DNA of 64,000 bases from Kitasatospora sp. GP82 (GCF_029892105.1 NZ_JARZAJ010000034.1:1-64000); one strand, 5' to 3'. Shown: positions 32,805 to 41,948, counted from the first letter of the stretch. Numbers and translations: made by a program. Notes: a model not told the origin generated them from the sequence alone.

Positions 32805-34391
32805 ATGACCGGCCTGATCGTCATCCTGCTGCTCGTGGTCCTGGCCACAGCCGTGGCGACCGGTGCCCGGCGCTGGAGCCTGCCCGCTCCCTCGCTCCTC
32901 GTAATTGCCGGTCTGGTCGTTGGGCTGATGCCCTGGGTTCCCGAGGTCCGCCTGCCGCCTCACGTGATCAACGTGCTGGTGCTGCCGCCACTGCTCTTCG
33001 CCTCGGCCGGGGAAATCTCCGTCCGCGACCTGCGCACCGTGTGGCGGCCCGTGACCGGCCTGGTCTTCGGCCTGGTCCTTGCCTCGGCCGTCGCTGTCGG
33101 GTTCGTCGCCCGAGCGATCACCCCGCTCACCGCCGCGACCGCGTTCATCCTCGGCTCCGTCCTAGCCAGCACCGACCCCGTGGCCGTTACCGCACTCGGC
33201 CGGCGCCTGTCTCTCCCACCGCGCGTGCAGGCCATGGTGCAGGCGGAAAGCCTGTTCAACGACGCCACGTCCCTGGTCCTGTACAAGGTCGCCGTGGCCA
33301 CCGCGGTTTCCGGCAGCGCCATCACCGTGCCCGGGACCGTCGAGCAGTTCCTGATCCTTGCAGGCGGAGGAGCCCTCATCGGCGCGGCGGTCGCCGCAGT
33401 GGTGACCCTCATCCGCAGACGGACCGAGGACCCGATACTGGAGACCGTCATCGCATTGGTCACTCCGTACGCCTCGTACGTCATCGCGGAGCAATCGCAC
33501 ACCTCCGGCGTGACCGCTGTCATCGTGTCCGGGGTCGTCCTCGGCAGCGCCGGCCACAAGCTCAGCAACGCCCCCATCCGCCTCCAGATCCACGCCGTCT
33601 ACGACACCGTGACCTTCCTGCTGGAGAGCATCGTCTTCGCCCTCATCGGCCTCGAGCTCCCCTCCGCCGTCCGTCACCTCGCGCACGACGAGCACGGCTG
33701 GCCGCTGTGGGTGCCGGTGATCGCCTTCACTGTGCTCGCGATCCGCCTGCTGTGGATCTTCCCGCTGTCCGCCCTGATCCAGTACCGGCACAAGGAGGGC
33801 GACAGCCGCCTCTCCTGGCGCGCTCCGGCCGTCTTGTCCTGGGCAGGCACCCGAGGCGTCATGCCACTGGCCGCCGCGCTCTCCATCCCCCTGGCCACCC
33901 ACACAGGGACGCCGCTGCCGCACCGGGCGCTCATCCTCACGCTCACCACCGGGACCATCGCGCTCACTATTGTCTTCCAGGGTTTCACCCTCGCTCCTGT
34001 CGTCCGCCGCTCCGGCATCGCTCTGGAACCGGAGCACACCGCCCGCGAGGAGGCCCGGACCCGCCGACACATTGCCCACGCCGCTCTCGAAGAGCTCAAA
34101 CAGATCGGCGATCTGGATCAGCTCGCCGATCTGGGTGCCGCCGCTGAGGCTGCCTTGAAACAGGCCCGTCGCCATCTGGAAGCGCGCATCCACCAGGCCG
34201 AGGATGCCCACTACAACGACCCGGACGCCCGTCCTGCCGACGCCTACCGCGAGATCCGCCGGACACTCATCGCCATTGAGGCGGCCGAGCTCCAGCGCCT
34301 CTACGAAGCAAACAAGATCAGTTACGCCACCCGGCGCCGGATCCAGCGCGAACTCGACCTCGAAGAAGCCAGCCTCCGCGCCCGCGACTGA
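32805..34391 (+). CDS. Na+/H+ antiporter, CPA1 family
   Basis: A 528-residue inner-membrane cation/proton exchanger. About 12 hydrophobic helices fill residues 1-400. STDPVAVTALGRRL and the catalytic ND pair in ESLFNDATSLVLYK (about residues 140-153) define the CPA1 branch, and WAGTRGVMPLAAALSIPLAT is a later conserved helix. The C-terminal 120 residues are a soluble helical, charged domain (EELKQIGDLDQLADLGAAAE) as in NhaP/YjcE-like proteins. ATG 32805 directly precedes the first helix; its ribosome site is weak. It lies downstream of IS debris and near a KimA-like permease. Confidence 0.92.
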   Translation: MTGLIVILLLVVLATAVATGARRWSLPAPSLLVIAGLVVGLMPWVPEVRLPPHVINVLVLPPLLFASAGEISVRDLRTVWRPVTGLVFGLVLASAVAVGFVARAITPLTAATAFILGSVLASTDPVAVTALGRRLSLPPRVQAMVQAESLFNDATSLVLYKVAVATAVSGSAITVPGTVEQFLILAGGGALIGAAVAAVVTLIRRRTEDPILETVIALVTPYASYVIAEQSHTSGVTAVIVSGVVLGSAGHKLSNAPIRLQIHAVYDTVTFLLESIVFALIGLELPSAVRHLAHDEHGWPLWVPVIAFTVLAIRLLWIFPLSALIQYRHKEGDSRLSWRAPAVLSWAGTRGVMPLAAALSIPLATHTGTPLPHRALILTLTTGTIALTIVFQGFTLAPVVRRSGIALEPEHTAREEARTRRHIAHAALEELKQIGDLDQLADLGAAAEAALKQARRHLEARIHQAEDAHYNDPDARPADAYREIRRTLIAIEAAELQRLYEANKISYATRRRIQRELDLEEASLRARD

Positions 34392-34433
34392 CTGCCAGTC
34401 CCGGTAAGCCCTAGATCGAAGCCTTCCGCCCGG

Positions 34434-34517
34434 TCACAGTCTCTCGACCCCCTTGGCGATCAGCGCGAGGACGGCGAACATGAGAACGGTGACGCCGAGG
34501 AAGGCCAGGTCGGTCAT
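34434..34517 (-). CDS. Tiny membrane peptide, Kdp-associated type
   Basis: A 27-residue ORF, MTDLAFLGVTVLMFAVLALI then AKGVERL. It is one membrane helix with a basic end. Peptides of this form sit at the head of kdp potassium-ATPase operons in Streptomyces. No kdpF or kdpA follows here, so it is probably the severed start of such an operon. Too short for certainty. Confidence 0.4.
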   Translation of the reverse strand: MTDLAFLGVTVLMFAVLALIAKGVERL

Positions 34518-34731
34518 GCGGGTCTGCACCCTGATCGATCAGACGCTTGTCCGGCAATTGTCAGGCCATGGGTTGACCGTTCGCCGATCTGTTGACTCGC
34601 CAGGGTGAATGCCACCTGGGGGCAGCGAGCGACGGACCGGACCGCACGCGGAATGTCACGACGCGCCGAGTGACGCCATGGCGGGCAGACTGGCCCTCGA
34701 TGTCCACCTGCCACAGCCCGTGAGGTTCCCC

Positions 34732-36546
34732 ATGGCGTACGGCCTGTCACGTCGTGAGCTTCGGCCGAAGGTACGTCTGCTGCCAGGGGAGGGCGGCAGG
34801 TATCACCTGACCAGCGTGGAGGGGCTGGCCGCGCTGTCGCTCGACGCGCTGAGCTCCGTCGCGTACGGGCCCGAGGCGATCGTGGTGGTCCTGATCGCGG
34901 CCGGTACGGGAGCCCTCACCGCCGCGCTGCCGATCACCCTCGCCATCACCGTGCTGCTCGCCGTTCTGGTGGTCTCCTACAGCCAGGTGATCGCCGTGCA
35001 CCCGGATGGCGGCGGCGCGTACGCGGTGGCCAAGAAGGACCTCGGCGGATGGAGCAGTCTGCTGGCAGCGGCCAGTCTCGTGGTGGACTACGTGCTCACC
35101 GTCGCCGTCAGCCTGGCGGCCGGTGCCGCCAGCCTGGGCTCCGCCTTTCCTTCGCTGCGCGGGCACCTGGTGGAGGTCTGCCTCGCCCTCCTGGCCGTGC
35201 TCACCCTGGTGAACCTGCGCGGCATCGCGGAGAGCGCCCGGGTGATGATGCTGCCCACGGTGCTGTTCATCGCGACCATCCTCGGCATCATCGTGCTCGG
35301 GCTGGTCAGGTCCCATCCGGCCGCGGTGGTCGGCACCGCCCAGACCGTCCCGGTGACCGCGGCCCTCGGCCTGCTGCTGATCCTGAAGGCCTTCGCCGCC
35401 GGCTGCTCGGCGCTGACCGGTGTGGAGGCGATCGCCAACGGCGTGCCGGCCTTCCGTGAGCCGCGGGTGAAACGCGCTCAGCGCACCGAACTGATGCTCG
35501 GCGCCCTGCTCGGGCTGATGCTGGTCGGCCTCGCGGTCCTCATCCGCCGCGACCACGTTGCCCCGCGTGGCGGGGTGACGGTGCTGGCCCAGCTCGCCGC
35601 CGGCGCCTACGGCGACGGGTGGGTGTACTCCGCGACCAATGTGCTCGTTGCCCTCATCCTGGCCCTTGCCGCCAACACCAGCTTCGGCGGGCTGCCGGTG
35701 CTGATGAGCCTGCTGGCGCGGGACCACCGCCTGCCGCACCTGTTCGGGCTGCGCAAGGAGCGCCCGGTGTACCGGTGGGGCGTCCTGGCCCTCGCGCTGC
35801 TGTCCGCGGTGCTGCTGATCGCCGTGGACGCCGACACCCAGCGGCTGATCCCGCTGTTCGCCATCGGGGTCTTCATCGGATTCACCATCAGCCAGGTCGG
35901 CCTGGTCCGGCACTGGCGGACGGAGCGGCCGCCGGGCTGGCTGCGCCGGGCTCTGATCAACGGCATCGGGGCGGTGATGACCGCGGCGGCCGCTCTGGTG
36001 TTCCTCGTCTCGAAGTTCCTCGACGGTGCCTGGGTCGTCGTACTGGCGGTGCCGCTGCTGATGTGGCTGTTCGCCCGGGTCGAGCGGTACTACACCGCGG
36101 TCGGGCTCGAACTCGGCCTCGGGCGGATCCCCGAGCCGCCGGAGCGCCGGACCAGCCTGGTCATCGTGCCGCTCGGGGAAGTCAGCAGGCTGGCGAGGCA
36201 CGCGCTCACCGCCGCGATCGCGCTGGGGGACGAGGTGGTGGCCGTCGCCGTCCACGCCGATCCCGACACCGCCCGGGCGCTGAGGGCGAAGTGGGACGAG
36301 TGGAACCCGGGGGTGCGCCTGGACATCATCGACAGCCCGCAGCGCTCGCTGGTCCAGCCCGTCGTCAAGTACGTCCAGCGGGCGGCCGAGGGAGGGCGCC
36401 AGATCGCCGTCCTGATCCCGGAGGTCGAGCCCCGGCACCGCCGCTACCAGATCCTCCAGAACCAGCGCGGCATCCTGCTCGCGACCGTGCTGCGGGCGCG
36501 CACCGACGTCGTGGTCTGCATCCTGCCGTACCGGCTCTCGCTGTGA
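34732..36546 (+). CDS. APC-superfamily permease, KimA-like
   Basis: A 604-residue membrane transporter. Near the N-terminus LSLDALSSVAYGPEAIVVVL matches the first broken helix of KimA (YdaO), the potassium/proton symporter of Bacillus; 12 hydrophobic helices run to about residue 455. The C-terminal 150 residues are a cytosolic domain (TSLVIVPLGEVSRLARHALT, IAVLIPEVEPRHRRYQILQN), comparable to the regulatory domain that binds cyclic di-AMP in KimA. Annotation as amino-acid permease is the alternative. ATG 34732 opens the conserved part. It has a longer paralogue at 49277-51532. Confidence 0.85.
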   Translation: MAYGLSRRELRPKVRLLPGEGGRYHLTSVEGLAALSLDALSSVAYGPEAIVVVLIAAGTGALTAALPITLAITVLLAVLVVSYSQVIAVHPDGGGAYAVAKKDLGGWSSLLAAASLVVDYVLTVAVSLAAGAASLGSAFPSLRGHLVEVCLALLAVLTLVNLRGIAESARVMMLPTVLFIATILGIIVLGLVRSHPAAVVGTAQTVPVTAALGLLLILKAFAAGCSALTGVEAIANGVPAFREPRVKRAQRTELMLGALLGLMLVGLAVLIRRDHVAPRGGVTVLAQLAAGAYGDGWVYSATNVLVALILALAANTSFGGLPVLMSLLARDHRLPHLFGLRKERPVYRWGVLALALLSAVLLIAVDADTQRLIPLFAIGVFIGFTISQVGLVRHWRTERPPGWLRRALINGIGAVMTAAAALVFLVSKFLDGAWVVVLAVPLLMWLFARVERYYTAVGLELGLGRIPEPPERRTSLVIVPLGEVSRLARHALTAAIALGDEVVAVAVHADPDTARALRAKWDEWNPGVRLDIIDSPQRSLVQPVVKYVQRAAEGGRQIAVLIPEVEPRHRRYQILQNQRGILLATVLRARTDVVVCILPYRLSL

Positions 36547-36758
36547 GGCCCGCCCCCCTGTCCACCGCACCTCTGTCACCTCCTGGGCCTTGCCTCGTGG
36601 CGGCCGCACCGGAGGCGACAAGAGCGCGCATGGGCTCCGTCAAAGGAGCGGCATTCGGATCCGCGCCGTGACCCGATCCGCGTAGCGTTCGACGGCGGGC
36701 AGATGTTTCGTGCAGGTTAACTGGCTGCCCGTCACCCGCCGTTGACAGGGGGCTCATC

Positions 36759-37916
36759 GTGACGACCTCACGTCTGTACGCACCACCGTCCACACCCTCC
36801 TCCCCGCTCGCCGGTCCCGTGGCCGCCGAGGCCGATGACCTGACACGCCAACTCGCGGCCGACGCTGCGGAGCAGCGGATCAGGGAGATCAGGGACGAGC
36901 TGGCCGCGACGGGTACCTACCGGCAGAGCGCTCAGGAGCTCCTCCTGGGCGCCCGGATCGCCTGGCGGAACAACCCCCAGTGCATCGGCAAGTTCTACTG
37001 GAAGGGGCTGGAGGTCCGGGACTGCCGCGAGGTCGGGGCCGACGGCGGTGACGAGAGCGCCCTGTTCGAAGCTCTCGTGGAGCATCTCCGGCTGGCCTGG
37101 AACGGCGGCAGGGTGCGCATGCTCCTGAGCGTCTTCGCCCCGAGCAGGCCCGATCGGCCCGGACCCCGGGTCTGGAACGGCCAGCTCATCCGCTACGCGG
37201 GCTACCGGCAGCAGGACGGGTCCGTGGTGGGCGACCCCGAGACGGTGGAGCTCACCGAGGCCGTCCTTCGGCTCGGCTGGCGCGGCCGGGGCACCGAGTA
37301 CGACGTCCTGCCCCTGGTCATCCAGTGGCCGGGACGCGAACCCAGATGGTTCGAACTGCCGCCGGACGCGGTCCCCGAGGTGCGCATCAGCCACCCCGAC
37401 CACCCGTGGTTCGAACGGCTCGGCCTCCGCTGGCACGCCTTTCCCACGATCTCCAACCAGGTCCTTGAACTGGGCGGCCTGCGCTACCCCCTGGCACCGT
37501 TCAGCGCCTGGTACACCTGCACCGAGATCGGCGCCCGCAACCTGTCCGACACCAACCGCTACGACAGACTCCGCGAGGTCGCCCGGGGGATGGGCCTGGA
37601 CACCGGCCGGGACCGAACCCTGTGGCGCGACCGTGCGCTGCTGGAACTCACCGCAGCCGTGCTGCACTCCTACGACCAGGCAGGGGTGTCCATCATCGAC
37701 CACCACTTCGCCACCAAGCAGTTCGTACGCCACGAGGAACGCGAGCACAAGAACGGGCGCGACTGCCCCGCCGACTGGTCCGCCATCGTGCCCGCCACCA
37801 GCGGCTCGACCACACCCGTCTGGCAACGTCGCTACGACGCCACTCGGGTGCTGCCCAACTTCGCACCCCAGCCGGAGCCCTGCCCGGCCGGGGATGCCGA
37901 GGGACTCCCGAGCTGA
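36759..37916 (+). CDS. nos: Bacterial nitric oxide synthase oxygenase
   Basis: A 385-residue haem enzyme that makes nitric oxide from L-arginine using tetrahydrofolate or biopterin and external electrons. The haem ligand is Cys in ARIAWRNNPQCIGKFYW (about residue 74). VLPLVIQWPG, FSAWYTCTEIGARNLSDTNR and the end motif DHHFATKQFVRHEERE are all typical NOS oxygenase blocks. There is no reductase domain, as in other bacterial forms. GTG 36759 has AGGGGG upstream. In Streptomyces such genes occur in thaxtomin clusters and also alone; no P450 or NRPS gene is near, so a general role (stress or development signalling) is more likely here. Confidence 0.93.
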   Translation: MTTSRLYAPPSTPSSPLAGPVAAEADDLTRQLAADAAEQRIREIRDELAATGTYRQSAQELLLGARIAWRNNPQCIGKFYWKGLEVRDCREVGADGGDESALFEALVEHLRLAWNGGRVRMLLSVFAPSRPDRPGPRVWNGQLIRYAGYRQQDGSVVGDPETVELTEAVLRLGWRGRGTEYDVLPLVIQWPGREPRWFELPPDAVPEVRISHPDHPWFERLGLRWHAFPTISNQVLELGGLRYPLAPFSAWYTCTEIGARNLSDTNRYDRLREVARGMGLDTGRDRTLWRDRALLELTAAVLHSYDQAGVSIIDHHFATKQFVRHEEREHKNGRDCPADWSAIVPATSGSTTPVWQRRYDATRVLPNFAPQPEPCPAGDAEGLPS

Positions 37917-37939
37917 CCGGCGCTCGCCTACCGGACCGC

Positions 37940-38217
37940 TCAGCTGCGCGTGTCCCCGGCTGACAGCAGCCGTGCTGGTCCCTCGACCTTCGCCAGCCAC
38001 CAGGCGCGCGGATGCGCCAGGCCTCGCGGATCCGCAGCCTGTCCCCGGTGTGGTTCAACTGGGGCCGCAGGTCGGCTCCGAGGCGATGCGGCAGCGTGGA
38101 GCGGACGATCTCCCACCGGTCGGCGCGCACTCGGCCGATCGACACCTCGCAGTCCAGCAGCGCGGCTGCCTCCGCGCGGCGCGCGCAGCCGCAGACCTGC
38201 TCGACAAGTGGTACCAC
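37940..38217 (-). pseudogene. Frameshifted protein of unknown function
   Basis: The minus strand carries LVEQVCGCARRAEAAALLDC, VSIGRVRADRWEIVRSTLPH and LNHTGDRLRIREAWRIRAPG in one frame, then WLAKVEGPARLLSAGDTRS in another, ending 23 bases after the nos stop. The two halves read as one small protein with a shift near 38005. I do not recognise the family. It converges with nos. Confidence 0.4.
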
Positions 38218-38306
38218 GGACCATGGTGGCGATTCTGCCCTCCCGTCGCGTACGGCGTGCCGACCCGTGCCCCGGCGCCGGCCAACAGCCCGCTGTGCGG
38301 TTGAAG

Positions 38307-38564
38307 ATGACGTTCGCCCGCTGGCTGCAGGCCCACCACGCCCGGCGGGACGCCCGCGCCAACCCGGGCACCTACCTGGCGCAGCGCGTCTTCCAGCCCT
38401 GCACCCGCACCACGGCCCGGACGCCCGCGGACGTGTCGTGGGCGACCGCGGAGGAACTGCACCTGGTGCTGTGTGGTGAGGTTCACGACTGTGACTGGCT
38501 GTGCGGCTACGTGGAGCAGGCCGCCGTCAGGTTCGGGAGATACGCAGAGGCGGTGAAGCGGTGA
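38307..38564 (+). CDS. Small protein of unknown function
   Basis: An 85-residue protein: MTFARWLQAHHARRDA at the start, then NPGTYLAQRVFQPCTRTTAR, SWATAEELHLVLCGEVHDC and WLCGYVEQAAVRFGRY. Mostly helical, with four cysteines. The opening helix resembles small helical YozE-like proteins only loosely. No strong ribosome site. It may be a real gene because the composition is balanced and protein-like. Confidence 0.5.
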   Translation: MTFARWLQAHHARRDARANPGTYLAQRVFQPCTRTTARTPADVSWATAEELHLVLCGEVHDCDWLCGYVEQAAVRFGRYAEAVKR

Positions 38565-38748
38565 ATAGGAGGCCAGCTTCCGTGGTCAGCAACTCCTCGG
38601 CCCAGCCCGCGTAGTTTCAGTATCGCCGTGAGGGAGGTGGTGTGTCTTCCTCCTCGTTGGTGATCTTGTCTCCTGTTCGATTCCCTAGCTGCCGTCGCAG
38701 ACCTGGTTGGCAACCGACGGCCGGCCGACGGACGTAAGGCGGAATTGC

Positions 38749-38925
38749 ATGGAAAACTTGATCACTATCGAGCAGGCCGGTGGCCTGGTCAAGAGAGTCA
38801 AGAGGGGTGGGTCATGGAGTGCGCTGTTCCTGCAATTTCCCGGTAATGCAAAGCCGACTCGGTTGAACGTTTCGCTCCACTCTCGCCCCGAGCTGGACAG
38901 CTTCCTCTCAAAGTTCCCCGGCGTC
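38749..38925 (+). pseudogene. 5' piece of a gene fused to the NERD region
   Basis: ATG 38749, with AAGGCGG upstream and an AT-rich promoter area, starts MENLITIEQAGGLVKRVKRG, then GSWSALFLQFPGNAKPTR and ELDSFLSKFPG. After about 60 residues the same frame becomes Pro-rich shadow of the NERD gene. The start is thus intact but the body is lost. The family is unknown; the codon use is less GC-biased than its surroundings. Confidence 0.45.
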
Positions 38926-38972
38926 GCGCCCCCCGCGACCAGGCCGCCAAACTCAGCCGCACCCGATCACCC

Positions 38973-39626
38973 TTGTCCACTCGGGCCCGGCTCACCGCCA
39001 CCGCCGCCGGAACCGCCATCGGCGGCATCCTCGGCTCCGGCAGCCACCTCCCGCTCGCCATCCTCACCGCAGCCACCGGCGGCGTACTCGGATGGGCCCT
39101 CACCAGCGCCCGTACCCGCAGCAGCGGGCAAACCCCGGACGCCGGACGGTGGTTGGCCGACGCGATCGGAGAAGAGACCACTGCACGGATCCTCGCCCCG
39201 CTCACCACCCGGGGCTGGACCATCCTCCACGACCGCAGCATCCCCGGCTCCAAAGCCAACCTCGACCACATCGCCATCGGCCCGCGCGGCCAGGCCGTCG
39301 TCATCGACTCCAGGCGCTGGTCCGCAGCGAGCGGCGCCACCGTGCACATGAGCAACGGCCGCCTGTGGTGCGGCCTCCACGACCGGACCAGAGCAGTGCA
39401 GACACTCCTGTGGGAGACCCGCACCGTCAGCAAGCACCTGGGCTGCCCTGCCGTGCCGGTCATGGTCATCCACGGCGCACCCGTGACCGCCGGAACACTT
39501 CACACCAGCGGCGTAGCCATCGTGGGGAGTGCGGGGCTGACCCGGGCCGTGGCCACCGCCCGGGGCTCCGCGCGCGGAGTCGGCGCAGCATCACGGGCGG
39601 AAGCGTGCTTCCCGCCCTACTGGTGA
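38973..39626 (+). CDS. NERD-domain protein, probably 5' truncated
   Basis: A 217-residue ORF. Residues 8-48 are hydrophobic (TATAAGTAIGGILGSGSHLP, ILTAATGGVLGWAL), two membrane helices. Residues 65-190 are a nuclease-related (NERD) domain: GEETTARILAPLTTRGWTIL, HDRSIPGSKANLDHIAIGP, AVVIDSRRW, with the Asp and the D-x-R taking the place of the usual E-x-K. The start at TTG 38973 is only the first possible one; protein-like sequence (APRDQAAKLSRTRSPL) continues upstream in frame without a start, so the N-terminus may have been cut by the junction at about 38925. Confidence 0.65.
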   Translation: MSTRARLTATAAGTAIGGILGSGSHLPLAILTAATGGVLGWALTSARTRSSGQTPDAGRWLADAIGEETTARILAPLTTRGWTILHDRSIPGSKANLDHIAIGPRGQAVVIDSRRWSAASGATVHMSNGRLWCGLHDRTRAVQTLLWETRTVSKHLGCPAVPVMVIHGAPVTAGTLHTSGVAIVGSAGLTRAVATARGSARGVGAASRAEACFPPYW

Positions 39627-39904
39627 CCGTCACGACCTGACCTCTGCTGAGGGACTCGCACCAAGCCCTGTTCGGTCAGTTCGGCGCGAAGCCACGTGTT
39701 GATGAGGCTGGACATCTGTTCCACGGGCCGGTGCGTCTCGCCGAGGAGGGCTATCAGCGGGGCCGCCGTGGGGTTGCCGGCGTCGCAGGTCGCGCACAGC
39801 TCCACGGTCACGTTGTCCCGGCCCGCCGGGAGTGTTGTGGCGATCAGTACGGCCTGACCGCAGCGTGTGCATGGGGGAGTGCTGCCGAGTCGTTCGACCT
39901 GCAT
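39617..39904 (-). CDS. Small zinc-finger protein
   Basis: A 95-residue protein. CTRCGQ and CATCDAGNP form a four-cysteine zinc site in residues 14-45. The second half, APLIALLGETHRPVEQMSSL then INTWLRAELTE, is helical. ATG 39904 (MQVERLGSTPP) follows GGAG. Its stop overlaps that of the NERD gene by ten bases, tail to tail. I know similar proteins from Streptomyces but no function. Confidence 0.7.
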   Translation of the reverse strand: MQVERLGSTPPCTRCGQAVLIATTLPAGRDNVTVELCATCDAGNPTAAPLIALLGETHRPVEQMSSLINTWLRAELTEQGLVRVPQQRSGRDGHQ

Positions 39905-40070
39905 GTTGATCTCCATCCGCCGATGGAGGGAAGACTTCCGCTTCCGGTGAAAGATCGTCAACGGACCTGGCGTGCAAAGACCGTGGCGATACCGTGCCCA
40001 CACCCACCGCTCGTCCAACGCGGGCGAAGCTGCGGCTCCGCCGCCACCGGCCGGAAGAATCACTGAAGAA

Positions 40071-40111
40071 ACCCACAAGCCCTGCCGCACCGCGCGGCAG
40101 GGCTTGTGGGT
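40071..40111. terminator. Perfect 18-bp hairpin
   Basis: ACCCACAAGCCCTGCCGC (40071-40088) pairs with GCGGCAGGGCTTGTGGGT (40094-40111) around a five-base loop. It lies in the spacer between two small genes and is likely a terminator for transcription entering from either side. Confidence 0.7.
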
Positions 40112-40118
40112 GATGTCG

Positions 40119-40145
40119 CCAGCAGCCAGCAGCCAGCAGCCAGTC
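40119..40145 (+). repeat. 7-bp tandem repeat
   Basis: CAGCAGC in direct tandem, three and a half copies, immediately after the hairpin. Confidence 0.7.
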
Positions 40146-40214
40146 CTACCTGGCATCGACGAGGGCCCAGGCGCTGTCGTTGTAGTTGTAGTTCCGACCG
40201 GAACGCAGGTCGAA

Positions 40215-40463
40215 CTACGGGGGCCACCCTGCGTGACCCTCGGGGCTCCCCTGGCCGTCCGGCTCCCAGACATCGGCGACAACACGCACGGGGCTCTTCG
40301 ACCCTTCATCGTGCTCGGCCTGCCCCAGAGCCCTGTTGACCAGGAATTCGGCAAAATCCTGGGCGGATCCATCGAAATGGTCCGTGTATGGCAGGGCTGG
40401 TTGCGTGACAGTCTCGTTGCCTTCCGCCGAGAGCGCTCGCACCCGCCATCTGTATCTCGCCAT
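40215..40463 (-). CDS. Small protein, YxW...VWE family, copy 1
   Basis: An 82-residue soluble protein from ATG 40463, with CGGAGG six bases upstream. The N-terminus MARYRWRVRAL and the C-terminal VRVVADVWEPDG match the ends of two other small proteins of this window (48726-48977 and 52877-53116), with variable middles (FDGSAQDFAEFLVNRALGQ here). Predicted beta-alpha-beta. The family name and function are unknown to me. Confidence 0.7.
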   Translation of the reverse strand: MARYRWRVRALSAEGNETVTQPALPYTDHFDGSAQDFAEFLVNRALGQAEHDEGSKSPVRVVADVWEPDGQGSPEGHAGWPP

Positions 40464-40658
40464 CGCAGCCTCCGTCGGATCGCGCCCCCTCTCGACCGTA
40501 CGGCCGCGATTCGCTCGCTGCTCGGCGAGCGGTTGGGACGGCAGGGCCCTCGTGTAGGCAACCGCTCTGGGCCCCTGGTTGAGCCTGTTCGCACTACTCG
40601 ACACCGGAAGGTCGTTCTCCGTTGCCACCTGCGCCTGTTTTCGCGTGGCGGGCGGACC

Positions 40659-41180
40659 TCAACTCTTGACGGCCTCTGCGATCTGTAGGGCGGCCTGGGC
40701 GGGCGTGAGGTGTGTGGTGTCGACGACCTCGGCCTCGCTGTGTAGCCACGTGCGGGCCGCCTCGGCGTAGGGCTCGAGGTATTTGAGACGGAATGGGGAG
40801 GGGCCAAGAAGAGTATCCCCCTCGATGCGCTCGCGGAGGGTGTCTTGGTCAGCGTGGAGGACGAAGTGCCGTACCGGAATGGCATGTTGGGCGAGGCCCG
40901 TGCTGATCTCGCGCCAGTACTGCTCGACCAGGACAGTCATGGGCATCACCAGAGTGCCGCCGGTGTAGTCGAGTACGCGGCGGGCGGTCTCGACTACGAG
41001 CTGCCGCCACGGCGGCCAGTGCTGGAAGTTGTCCGTCCCGGGCAGCCCCGGTGTGATGTCCATGAGTGTCTCGCCGACCTTCTCGGCGTCGAACACCCGT
41101 GAATCCGGGATCAGCTGCTGCACGAGTGCACTGGTCGTCGTCTTGCCTGCGCCGTGGGTGCCGTTGAGCCATACGATCAT
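40659..41180 (-). CDS. TmrB-like P-loop NTPase
   Basis: A 173-residue P-loop protein: Walker A is NGTHGAGKTT at residues 5-14, then DAEKVGETLMDITPGLPG, TLVMPMTVLVEQYWREIS and HFVLHADQDTLRERIEGD. This is the layout of TmrB (tunicamycin resistance) and of related small kinases. It probably binds or phosphorylates a small molecule. ATG 41180 begins right at the strand before Walker A; the ribosome site is weak. It stands alone. Confidence 0.8.
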   Translation of the reverse strand: MIVWLNGTHGAGKTTTSALVQQLIPDSRVFDAEKVGETLMDITPGLPGTDNFQHWPPWRQLVVETARRVLDYTGGTLVMPMTVLVEQYWREISTGLAQHAIPVRHFVLHADQDTLRERIEGDTLLGPSPFRLKYLEPYAEAARTWLHSEAEVVDTTHLTPAQAALQIAEAVKS

Positions 41181-41435
41181 GGGACCCAACGCTAGCGCTG
41201 CGCGGGCCGCGGGAACGGGCACAGCAGAAATCCGGTACGGCTTCGGCGTTTCTCAGGGTGGTGTCAACCACCAAGATCAGGTGTGACCTATCTCGAAAAG
41301 TCGCAACGTGGTGGCCAGCAGCAACACTCAAGTGCCAGGTGGCCCGCTCACTGGCCAACTCTGGCGCTCAGTCACACCTCGCCGGACAGCGTCCGGCGCC
41401 CGGAGGCCCTGAACAGATTCACTTGACAGACATCC

Positions 41436-41512
41436 CATGAGCTGGCGTGTCAAACAGCGAGTGTGTGGCGCGGCGGGACCAGCCGGTCGCCTCGTCGCAC
41501 AGTTGCCCTCGG
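41436..41512 (-). mobile_element. Solo remnant of an IS110 3' end
   Basis: About 75 bases beginning CCATGAGCTG match the 3' end of the IS110 element at 43081-43155 with scattered substitutions (both contain GCGAGTG-GTGG and the reading YDEVTAW/CDEATGW at the transposase tail). It has the same orientation as the larger copy. The HxlR/NmrA pair lies between the two. Confidence 0.6.
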
Positions 41513-41566
41513 GTTGTGGGGTGCTCGGTGACGCTGGATGCGCTTTCGTGGTCGGCCACTACCACG

Positions 41567-41938
41567 CTATCCCGCGTTGCGCGGCGGGAGCCGCCGTGTA
41601 ATCCGGTCGAACAGCTCCGCCAGCGGCTGGCCGACGTCCTGACCGAACTCGGTCAGCCCGTAGGTGACCTGGGGCGGCGTCGTCGGCTCGACCTCCCGCC
41701 AGACGAGGCCGTCCTGGACCAGCGCGCGCAAGGTCTGGGCGAGCATCTTCTCGCTGATGCCCTGGATGCTCTCGCGCAGCTCGTAGAACCGGAGGTCGTT
41801 GCTCCGCAAGGAGATCAACACCCAGACGCCCCACCTGCTGGTCACGTGGTCGACCACATCGCGCGCGGGGCAGTCGGTGTGAAACACCTCATACCGCTTC
41901 TCTGCCTCGGCCCGTGTGTGCTGCGCGCTTCCCGTCAC
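41567..41938 (-). CDS. HxlR-family regulator
   Basis: A 123-residue winged-helix regulator with the family's N-terminal Cys (CPARDVVDHVTSRWGVWVL), recognition helix FYELRESIQGISEKMLAQTL and wing VTYGLTEFGQDVGQPL. It is divergent from the NmrA-like gene, and the spacer carries TACC/GGTA repeats. It is the expected repressor of that gene, sensing an electrophile or a thiol-reactive compound. Confidence 0.9.
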   Translation of the reverse strand: MTGSAQHTRAEAEKRYEVFHTDCPARDVVDHVTSRWGVWVLISLRSNDLRFYELRESIQGISEKMLAQTLRALVQDGLVWREVEPTTPPQVTYGLTEFGQDVGQPLAELFDRITRRLPPRNAG

Positions 41939-41948
41939 GTGATGAGCT

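Noticed and set aside
36759..37916. NOS as part of a thaxtomin-type biosynthetic cluster
   Set aside because: No NRPS, P450 or nitration genes lie within the window on either side.
40119..40145. Possible CRISPR-like repeat
   Set aside because: It is a short 7-base tandem repeat without spacers; no cas genes are in the window.
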